From contig NZ_JTCM02000008.1 of NCBI RefSeq assembly GCF_000817785.2, forward strand, positions 1 to 64,000: DNA of 64,000 nucleotides, read 5' to 3'. A program made the position numbers and the translations under genes. This DNA comes from Hassallia byssoidea VB512170 (GTDB lineage Bacteria; Cyanobacteriota; Cyanobacteriia; Cyanobacteriales; Nostocaceae). The notes beneath the pieces are model-generated. The model was not told where the DNA came from. It worked only from the letters and a program-made list of their open reading frames with translations, and searched no databases. Shown piece by piece: positions 45,601-52,500 of the stretch (positions are counted from its first letter, which is position 1; each line of letters opens with the position of its first letter).

Positions 45601-48263
45601 AAATCACCAGTTTTATATAAACGTTTTTGCTCTCCCCTGCTCATTTCAAAGAAGTTGGGAATCATTCGCTCTGCGGTTAATTGCGGACGGTTAAAATAGC
45701 CGCGAGTTACACCCGCACCACCAACATACATTTCACCAACTACCCCAATGGGAACAGGTTGTAAATGGCGATCTAAAATATATAAAGAAAGGTCAGGAAT
45801 AGGTTCGCCAATCAGACTACCAAGGCGTTTTTTCACATCTTTTAAGCGAATCGGACGGTAAGTAACGTGAACTGTTGTTTCCGTAATTCCGTACATATTT
45901 ACTAGCAGCGGAAATTCGTCACCGTGGCGATCGAACCAAGGTTCTAAACTTGCTAAATCGAGCGCTTCCCCGCCAAAAATTACATAGCGTAACTCTAATT
46001 CTCCTTCGCGAGAAAGTAGTTCTTCTGCTTGCATTAATTGGCGAAAAGCTGAAGGTGTTTGATTTAAAACTGTGACTTTGGCATCGCAAAGTAAATTATA
46101 AAATTCTTCGGGGGAACGACTGACTAAATAAGGTACAATAACTAAACGACCGCCAAAGAAAAGAGCGCCCCAAATTTCCCAAACTGAGAAATCAAAGGCG
46201 CAGGAGTGAAAGAGCGTCCACACGTCTTTTGCGGTGAAGTGGAACCATTTTTCTGTTGCTAACAGCAAACGCACAACATGACGATGGGTGACAACTACTC
46301 CTTTAGGTTTTCCGGTTGATCCGGAGGTATAAATAATGTAAGCTGCGTTATCTGGATGAACAAAAACTTTCGGATCTGTTGAGTTTTGTTTGGTTATTTC
46401 CGCTTCGCAGTTATCGATGAAAACGACAGTAGCTTGCTGAAGTGGGATTTGTTGTTGGAATTGAGTTTGTGTCAGTAAAACTGCAACTTGACTATCCTCG
46501 ATCATGTAAGCAATGCGATCGCTTGGATAATCCGGATCGAATGGAACGTATACACCCCCTGCTTTCAGGATAGCCAAAATCGCCACTACCAAATCCTTAG
46601 ACCGCGACATCCACAGTCCAACTCGCGATTCGGGTTTAACACCAAGATGAATTAAATAATGTGCTAATTGGTTAGCGCGATCGCTTAATTTTTCATAGCT
46701 GAGAATTTCTTTTTCAAAAATTAGCGCTGTCTGTTGGGGACGCTGCTTTGCTTGTTGGCTAAAAATTTCGTGCAAACAAAATTGCACCGGAAAAGTTTCG
46801 CGAGGTTTCGCAGAAATTAATTGAGTTAATTCTTCCGGAAGCAGAATCGGTAATCGGCTTACCGGTATATCTGGTTGCGTTACTAAATTTTCTAATAATT
46901 GGCAAAAATGACGCGCCAATCTTTCTACAGTTTCCCGTCTCAATAAATCAATATTGTAAGAGAAAACGCCATGCAAACTATCTTCACTTTCAGTGATGAA
47001 AAGTTCTAAATCAAATCGAGCCGCTTCTTGAGTTGCTAACAAAGAGACTTCTAAATCACCTGTGTGAAATTGCGGCTTCGGTGCATTTAATAAAGTAAAA
47101 GCAATTTGAAATAAAGGATTGCGACTTGTATCGCGTTCGAGGTGCAAGCGATCTACTAATGTTTCAAACGGCACTTCTGTATGTTCAAAAGCCTCAAGCA
47201 CCGTTTCTTTAACTCTATTTAAAAGCGTCCGAAAATTAGGTTCTTCGGATAAATCGGTGCGAATCACCAACATATTCACGAAAAAACCAATGAGTTTTTC
47301 CGCATCGATTCCCGGACGGTTGGCAATGGAAGTACCGACTGGTATATCCTCTTGTCCTGTGTAACGTGCCAAAAGAGCAATGTAAGCAGCCATCAGGGTC
47401 ATAAACAAAGTTGCACCCTCTTTTTGGCTGAAAGCGCGAATAACATTTGTTAGGGAACTTGGTAGAGAAAATTTCACCAAATCTCCCCGAAATGATTGCA
47501 GCTTAGGTCTGGGAAAATCAAGCGGAAATTGCAGGACGGGTAATTCTGCTAATTTTTTTTCCCAATAAGCAAGGCTATCTTGCAAAGCTAAATCGCTAAA
47601 GTTTTCTTGTTGCCATAAGGCATAATCGGCGTATTGAATTTTTAAGTCTGGAAGTGTTTTTTCATCAATATAAAGAGCAGCGATTTCTTGCAAAATGACA
47701 CCGATTGACCAAGCATCAGCAATAATATGATGCAGAGTCAAAGTTAATATGTGTCGTGATGCTAATCGGAAAAGTCGAGAACGGATGAGCGGACCTGTTT
47801 CTAAATCGAACGCATATTCAGCTTCCGAACGCACTGCTGTAGAGATTTCTTTTTCGCTTTCGGTTGCAGAGCGATGTCTAACGACAAGCCGCTCCGCGTC
47901 TACGCTCAAATCTTCTAACTCAAGTTCGGCTAAAAAATTCGCGTGAATTTGTTGCCAAGGTTCGCCATCAATCGCGATAAATGTAGTACGCAAACTTTCA
48001 TGTCGCTGTTGCAATTGCCTAAAAGCGTGCTGCAAAGCCTCTACGTTAAGCTGTCCGTTCAGGCTGAATACAGAACAAATATTGTAAGCTGAAGATGTCG
48101 GTTCTAATTCATAAAGAAACCACAAACGCCTTTGTTGAAATGAAGCTGGAGCTTGAGTTAAATTGCGACGCGAAATCAAAAATTGGTCTTTTTCCAGTTC
48201 GATTCCTTCTTCTTCCAGAAGCAATTCTAAAAGCTCAAATTCGTTGTTTTCTGATAAATTCAT
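39654..48263 (-). CDS. NRPS, terminating: C-A(Thr)-NMT-PCP / C-A(Gln)-PCP-TE
   Basis: 2869 aa. A short N-terminal helix (ELLELLLEEEG) precedes C1, whose motif reads HHIIADA instead of HHxxxDG. A1 code DFWNIGMVH = Thr, with an N-methyltransferase inserted late in the A domain (LEIGCGTGMILL, about 1030). PCP1 LGGHSL about 1458. C2 HHIVSDG about 1651. A2 code DAWQFGLID = Gln (FDASVWE about 2168). PCP2 LGGHSL about 2553. The thioesterase has GGHSLGG with the catalytic serine about 2681. It adds N-Me-Thr and Gln and releases the chain, presumably by ester cyclisation onto a Thr hydroxyl. Repeat-derived inserts lie at 47871-47905, 44215-44242 and 41144-41190. It is the last enzyme in assembly order but comes first in its transcription run. 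Confidence 0.95.
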   Translation of the reverse strand: MNLSENNEFELLELLLEEEGIELEKDQFLISRRNLTQAPASFQQRRLWFLYELEPTSSAYNICSVFSLNGQLNVEALQHAFRQLQQRHESLRTTFIAIDGEPWQQIHANFLAELELEDLSVDAERLVVRHRSATESEKEISTAVRSEAEYAFDLETGPLIRSRLFRLASRHILTLTLHHIIADAWSIGVILQEIAALYIDEKTLPDLKIQYADYALWQQENFSDLALQDSLAYWEKKLAELPVLQFPLDFPRPKLQSFRGDLVKFSLPSSLTNVIRAFSQKEGATLFMTLMAAYIALLARYTGQEDIPVGTSIANRPGIDAEKLIGFFVNMLVIRTDLSEEPNFRTLLNRVKETVLEAFEHTEVPFETLVDRLHLERDTSRNPLFQIAFTLLNAPKPQFHTGDLEVSLLATQEAARFDLELFITESEDSLHGVFSYNIDLLRRETVERLARHFCQLLENLVTQPDIPVSRLPILLPEELTQLISAKPRETFPVQFCLHEIFSQQAKQRPQQTALIFEKEILSYEKLSDRANQLAHYLIHLGVKPESRVGLWMSRSKDLVVAILAILKAGGVYVPFDPDYPSDRIAYMIEDSQVAVLLTQTQFQQQIPLQQATVVFIDNCEAEITKQNSTDPKVFVHPDNAAYIIYTSGSTGKPKGVVVTHRHVVRLLLATEKWFHFTAKDVWTLFHSCAFDFSVWEIWGALFFGGRLVIVPYLVSRSPEEFYNLLCDAKVTVLNQTPSAFRQLMQAEELLSREGELELRYVIFGGEALDLASLEPWFDRHGDEFPLLVNMYGITETTVHVTYRPIRLKDVKKRLGSLIGEPIPDLSLYILDRHLQPVPIGVVGEMYVGGAGVTRGYFNRPQLTAERMIPNFFEMSRGEQKRLYKTGDLARRLPNGEIEYLGRNDHQVKIRGFRIELGEIEAVIKRHPGVLDTLVIIHEQSKEDIRIAAYIVPQTKIPDYETLTREQTQEWQYTFNETYRGGEEVNTAFNITGWNSSYDNQPIPAEEMHQWLNNTLARVQALKPKRILEIGCGTGMILLNIAPQVESYWGTDFSQEAINRLENIIQTQHVQFLHQEASNFNQIPEDYFDTIIINSVAQYFPSIEYLQQVIAGALKVLAPGGSLFIGDNRNLPLLDYFHTSVAFFQAADETDKETFKTQVKRIAETENELVLDPAFFVNLPEVFPNLAAVEVDLKEENTRNELTKYRYDVILHKQGGEQNEVAIEPIWEDWEKANLQLSDLRQRIIETGAIAWRRIPNARLIKDEAILQWVQGNDRVTTIKELRELIDINLKQAINPSDLYALAKEINCQITISYSPDLPSYFDACFYPAIEGKRRPVMPIARRDAKLSVSTYSIDPLKGRFAKALISQLKESVRELPEYMRPASFVLLESFPMTPSGKLDRRALPAPERDLAIRNAIASLHAKQSFVQPTTSTQQRLCTIWSDVLSIDSISVTDDFFYLGGHSLIATKLVSRIREEFNLALPLRKVFEHPTVAGLAEEIDRLAVVSDGNIQKDIIPRIAQRENLPLSFSQARLWFLDLLEPNNAAYNMAIAFRLNGDLNQEALHRSLQEIIQRHETLRTTFESKDGIPIQVIHEFEQVPLTACELSHLQQEEELKKAVKEAIICPFNLGTLPLLRVYLYRLAEDRHVFVVVMHHIVSDGWSLGLMIKELSLSYTAFCRGDASPLPSLSLQYGDFAHWQRTIFDKTQLQQQLSYWKEKLSGKIEVLELPTDFPRPAVARYQGGAVSFTINKKVGDRFGQLCESQGATLFMGLLGVFTTLLMRYSGQQDLLIGTPIANRNRKQIEDLIGFFVNTLVIRIDLSGNPDFQTLLLRIKEETLQAYAHQDVPFERIVEELQPERNLSHNPLFQVMFVLQNAPMGNLELPNLSLTPLELEQVTAKFDLTLLMNETEEGLQGTWEYRTDLFDVATINRMVGHLQTLLESIVANPEQRIAELPLLTATEQHQLLVEWNNTQTEYPQDKCIHQLFESQVEKTPDAVAVVFENEYLTYRELNKRANQLAHYLRSMGVKPDTLVGICVERSLSMVIGLLGILKAGAAYVPLDPRLPQERLTFILEDAQISVLLTQQLLNIENIAQTIYLDTHWQIITQQSEENPLSKVVADNLAYAIYTSGSTGKPKGVMLSHRNLCNHMFWMQATFPLTEKDKVLQKTPFSFDASVWEFYAPLLVGGQLIIARPGGHQDSAYLIKAIANLKITTVQLVPSLLQMLLEQGGIETCDTLKHVFCGGEALPVALQESLLSKLNVNLHNLYGPTEACIDATFWTCKDESDRQIVPIGRPISNTQIYILDSNLQPVPIGVPGELHIGGAGVARGYINRSLTAEKFIPNPFKNSSWKVWRDGTGNRHARCLNGGNLRTALAQLSAKFKSDRLYKTGDLARYLPDGNIEFLGRIDNQVKVRGFRIELGEIEALLSQHPEVNNAVAIAWEDSSGNKPLVAYIVPKKEQLISSNMLRDFLKAKLPDYMIPVNFVMLDALPLLPNGKVDRKALSALNLEKNVDSSKQIPPRTPLEHKLVEIWEELLQVQPIGVTENFFDLGGHSLLAIRLIAAIEQRLGCNLPVVTLFREGTIAHIAALLEQERSPSDSDVLVPLQTKGDLLPLFLVHQAGGYALSYSVLARTFTQERPIYALQARGLDGKQPPLNTIEAMASSYLKTIRQILPSGPYLLGGHSLGGLIAFEMASQLEAAGQQVEQVIIIDTHPPLPTPQIEASLNDNAAILCFIVEQIGLHFNETVSISYEELSTLDEVAQFEYVLQLLRQHELIPPDSGRNLIAGLVNVYKANLQASLHYQPQLIKSSISLFKTPSLTKQFPDDSTVGWGKLTSAKVRVSSVNGEHQTLLKEPHVKSLAAAIEELLSYN
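41144..41190. repeat. 47-bp palindromic repeat in frame in NRPS A domain (Gln)
   Basis: Starts GAGCCAGTGCTGTGCGG, has the core GCGGAGGTTCCCTCCG and ends CTGGCGTGG. It matches 34838-34884 with four differences over 47 bases. On the coding strand it gives the extra residues around CLNGGNLRTALAQ ahead of RLYKTGDLARYLP. Confidence 0.9.
44215..44242. repeat. Short inverted repeat in frame after the NMT region
   Basis: GTAGAGACGC pairs imperfectly with GCATCTCTAC around a short loop. It resembles the GTAGAGACGCG flank of the palindrome at 26668 and 61901 and codes for the stretch STYSIDPLKG. Confidence 0.5.
47871..47905. repeat. GC-rich repeat in frame in NRPS C1 domain
   Basis: GCGATGTCTAACGACAAGCC followed by GCTCCGCGTCTACGC. 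It is of the Nostocales palindromic type and gives the extra residues VDAERLVVRHRSATE in a loop of the condensation domain (about residues 120-134). Confidence 0.65.
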
Positions 48264-48289
48264 AATTAATATAATCTAATATACATTAC

Positions 48290-49111
48290 TTACATCAAAC
48301 TTTTCGCCAAATCTTTAATATTATCTGTATAATCTAATCCATTAATTAACATGCCACTAGCACCGCTTCTACCTACAAGCTGATAATCAGTTAAAAATGA
48401 GCTAAAATCCTTTTGCAATAAATCATAGTAATATGCACATTCAAGAGTATAAAGCTTTTTATCATTCACCTTTTTATATGAATTTATCAGGTATTTTTTA
48501 AAAAAACTCACATTTGATTTATAAAAAACCGTAGAAACATTAGCAAATGGGTTATATGGACCTTTCCAACCTCGGGCTTTGAGGAAAAGTAAATATCCAA
48601 TAAAGTACTGTATTATCAAAATTAAATTTTTCCAGAGACTGATATTCTCAAGTTTTATACCCGTCAGCGGTTTCTGGAAAACATTAGTAATGCCAGCGTG
48701 AGCCTGTTGTATATTATTAAAGTTTTGGACAAAAATTCTTCCAGTTATTTTATAAAAATCTACATCATTGTTGAGATTTTTACTATGATTGATAGCATAT
48801 TCTATTATTTTTCCTTCCCCGTATCCCTTACCATATTGATGTGCTTCATGATTACCATCGAAGACTAACACCTCCAAAACTTTACCTTCATTTTTAGCCA
48901 AGTTAGTTATTAGTCCAAAGTCATAAGAAGTATTACTATTTTCACAAAATATAATTGTCTTGATATTTGTTAATTTTATCCAGGCAATTAAACTGCATAA
49001 ATATTCAAATAACCTTTCTTGTTGACTCTTTATTTCTACAAAAGGAGTAGTTCCAGCATCAATGGTTGCAGTCATGAGTAAAACTTCCATGTTTTCTGAA
49101 AAACTTATCAT
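48290..49111 (-). CDS. Unidentified protein, possibly glycosyltransferase-like
   Basis: 273 aa; I do not recognise the family. An in-frame methionine seven codons in (MEVLLMTATIDAG, at 49090) looks like the natural start of an alpha/beta domain. The N-terminal half has beta strands ending in small motifs (TIIFCENSN, VLVFDGNHE), then GKGYGEGK and FYKITGRIFVQN. A KITGR/KISGR motif occurs in some sugar-transfer proteins of surface polysaccharide clusters, which is the only hint of function. One hydrophobic stretch (LILIIQYFIGYLLFL) could be a membrane-associated helix. It starts 450 bp from the divergent NRPS gene at 49561 and ends 26 bp upstream of the terminating NRPS, so it is probably co-transcribed with it. 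Codon use is AT-rich. Confidence 0.6.
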   Translation of the reverse strand: MISFSENMEVLLMTATIDAGTTPFVEIKSQQERLFEYLCSLIAWIKLTNIKTIIFCENSNTSYDFGLITNLAKNEGKVLEVLVFDGNHEAHQYGKGYGEGKIIEYAINHSKNLNNDVDFYKITGRIFVQNFNNIQQAHAGITNVFQKPLTGIKLENISLWKNLILIIQYFIGYLLFLKARGWKGPYNPFANVSTVFYKSNVSFFKKYLINSYKKVNDKKLYTLECAYYYDLLQKDFSSFLTDYQLVGRSGASGMLINGLDYTDNIKDLAKSLM

Positions 49112-49560
49112 GGCTCGACAGTCTGCTTGAAAGTGGAAACGGAAAAAATGAGATGAAATACTTTATTTCAGGAAAAGATAACTTTGTCACCTAATCATAA
49201 TACTTAGTCTTTTGTCAACCCCCTTTGGGCTATTACTTTATATTTATTCAAAATATATAAGTTCTAGTTATAGTTTTTTACATAAAATTCAGAAAATAAA
49301 AATTGATTTTGTATCTAAAATTATTTAAAGTATGTAAGGTATTAGACTAAGGTAGTTTACATTTGATACCAAAATAAAAAAATGCGAATTGTTAATTCGT
49401 AGTGAGCGGTTTACCGCTCATATCTTCGGGTTTAACGGCGATTAAGTGCTTGTAAACCTTACAGGGCTTAAGCATTTAGCTGAAAAAAGTTGAGTTTTAT
49501 ATTTGGGCTGAAAGCGATTTATGCTCAATAAAATTACATTATTTCTGGGATTAGTACACA
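49112..49560. promoter_or_regulatory. Divergent intergenic region upstream of the starting NRPS
   Basis: 449 bp without an ORF, AT-rich. It separates the minus-strand run (48290 downward) from the plus-strand NRPS-MbtH-GT32 run, so both main promoters of the cluster may be here. Two small perfect hairpins are seen: CGAATT-GTT-AATTCG at 49385-49399 and GAGCGG-TTTA-CCGCTC at 49404-49419. They could be operators or just interspersed repeats. Confidence 0.5.
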
Positions 49561-52500
49561 GTGAATACGAAATTTCCGTTATCTATCAATCAGAGGGAAA
49601 TTTATATCGACCAAATGATGTGGACGGAAGGTTCGCATCTGAATATTGGTGCTACTGTCACGGTTCAAGGTGCTTTTGATATTGAAATTTTTAATTATGC
49701 TATCAACAAAGTAATTCGCTGTTATCCAGGTTTGCGGACGCGAATTTATGAATTGGAAGGCAAACCTTTGCAGACAATAGCACCGCACCAAGACGAAAAA
49801 GTTACTTTGGTTGATTTCTCTAGTTATGAAGATAGAGAAGAACGTGCCCAGGAATATATAAAAAATCAATTTGCTACACCTTTTAGCTTTGGTGAAAATG
49901 CCCCATTGACCGCTTTCAAACTAATTCGCGTTGCTGTCGAAAAACATATTATTTTTGGCAAATATCATCATACCATCACCGATGGTTGGGGAACCGCTAT
50001 CTTCTTCAGGGAAATGATTGGGAATTACAATCAAATAATTAAAAACGGTGCGGATACGCAAACAGAACGCAATTTTGCTTTAATCGATTATTTGCAAGAT
50101 GAATCTGCGTATTTAGAATCGCGTAATTTTCAAAGCGATCGCTCTTATTGGACTAAGCGTTTGCACCAGGTTTCTACTAAGCTTTTCCCCTTAATTAAAC
50201 ACCAGCAACTTCTTGGGAACCGCAAAGCGATATATATCTCTCGCGATAAATACAACCGAGTTAACGCTCTTTGCCAAGAAGTGCAATCAAATGCTTTTCA
50301 TTTTATTTTAAGTATAATTATAATTTATTTAGCTAAACGCTATAACAAAAGTGATTTAGTTATTGGTTTATCTCTTTTAAATAGAAATAAAAAAAGTTTT
50401 AAAGATGAAATCGGGCTGTTTGTCAGCACCATCCCGTTTCGGGTTGAAATCACAGGCAATGAAACAGTCCAAGAACTACTTGATAAAATCCGTTCTCTAC
50501 TCAGACAAGATTATCGCCATCAACGCTTTACTTTGGCAGAAATGAAGCGAATTGCTAATTTCCAACCAGGAAGCAAAGAGCATTTATTTGAAGTTTACCT
50601 TTCCTACGAAAAGCACGATTATAACGAATGTTTTGCGGATACGAAAACAAATTGCGTTCCCCTCTACAGCGGTCAACAAAAAATCCCGCTGATTGTATAT
50701 GTTCGAGAATATGAGGCACAAAGCGATATCAAAATCGATTTTGATTATAACCTTTCCTATTTCGATTCCGAGACAGCCGAGCAGATAGTTACCAACTTTC
50801 AGAAGCTTTTTGATGAAGCTTCTGAAATGGAAACAAGTATTTCTAGTCTTTCTCTGCTGTCAGCCAGAGAAAGTGAACGCATAATTGAAAAAGCCTCGAT
50901 TACCACAGCCAATGAAACCCTAATTTCTGCTTTTGAAAGCAGCGTTAGTAAGTATTCAGAAAATCCAGCGGTTCAATTTAAAAATATTACCCTCACCTAC
51001 GCTGAACTTCAGGCAAAAGCGAATCGTCTCGCACATTATTTGCTAAAGTTAGGAGTCAAACCAGGAACGCGAGTAGGAATGTGTTTGGAACGTTCGGAAA
51101 ATACGGTTGTTGCTATTTTGGGAATATTAAAAGCAGGTGCAGCTTATGTTCCTCTCGATCCTAATTATCCTTCTGAACGTATTGAGTTAATTCTGCAAGA
51201 TAGCGGGATTTCTGTACTAATTGCTGAAGAATCTGTTCTAGTTTCTTTGTGTGAGAAGAATACTTATTTAATTAACCGCAGAGACGCAGGGTACGCAGAG
51301 GAAGAGAAGGGAAAAATTCGGGAATCTTTTACTGGGATATCACAATTAACTTCTCAAGTAGCAGCTTTCACTCTTGAATCTATAGAAAGCGAACTTGCAA
51401 AACAACCGGATACATCTTTAGAAATTTCTGTGAAGCCGGAATTTCCAGCTTATATTATTTACACTAGCGGTTCTACCGGCACACCTAAAGGCTGTATTGT
51501 AACTCATGCGAATGTTATCCGGTTGATGCGTTCGACAGAAGCTTGGTTTAACTTTAACGAAAAAGATATTTGGACGCTGTTTCATTCTTTCGCTTTCGAT
51601 TTTTCTGTTTGGGAATTGTGGGGAGCTATCTTTTACGGGGGGAAAGTAATTATTGTACCGTTCTGGTTAAGCCGATCGCCTGAAGCATTTCGCGAATTTC
51701 TCACCACAGAAAAAGTTACTGTCCTCAATCAAACTCCTTCCGCATTCTATCAACTGATTCGAGCAGATGAAGCTAGTGTGGGAAAACTATCGTTGCAGTA
51801 TGTAATTTTTGGTGGTGAAGCGTTGGATTTGCAAAGTCTGCGTTTCTGGTTAGAAAAGTATGGAGATAAAACTCCGCGTTTAATTAATATGTACGGAATT
51901 ACAGAAACAACCGTTCATGTTACTTACCGTCCGATTTCTCTGAGCGACTTGACAGGAAATGCGAGCGTTATCGGTACAACGATTCCCGACCTGACTATAT
52001 ACTTACTTGATGAAAAATTGAAACTGGTTCCTGATGGATTGCCAGGAGAAATTTATATTGCGGGTGCAGGGGTGACTCACGGTTATTTGAATCGTCCTGC
52101 ACTCACAGCAGAACGGTTTGTCCCCAATCCTTTTGACTCAGGACGACTTTATCGCAGCGGTGATTTAGGACGCAGACTGCCCAACGGGGATTTAGAATAT
52201 CTAGGACGGGTAGATCGACAAGTGAAAATCCGGGGTTTTCGCATGGAGTTGGGAGAAATACAAACCGCTCTCACCTCTCATTCTCAAGTGCGGGAAGCTT
52301 TGATTGTGACTGATGAATGGTTAGAAGAAAAACGACTGGTTGCTTATTATGTTCCTGGATCGAATCTCACCGCTAATGAATTGCGTCAGCACTTAAAAAC
52401 TAAGCTGCCTGATTATATGATTCCGTCGGCTTATGTCAGTTTAGATGCGTTTCCTTTGACGGTTCATGGTAAAATTGATGTCAGGTTACTACCGACAGCG

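Noticed and set aside
49579-49869. Minus-strand ORF at the NRPS start
   Set aside because: It is a shadow of the C-domain coding sequence with no recognisable features.
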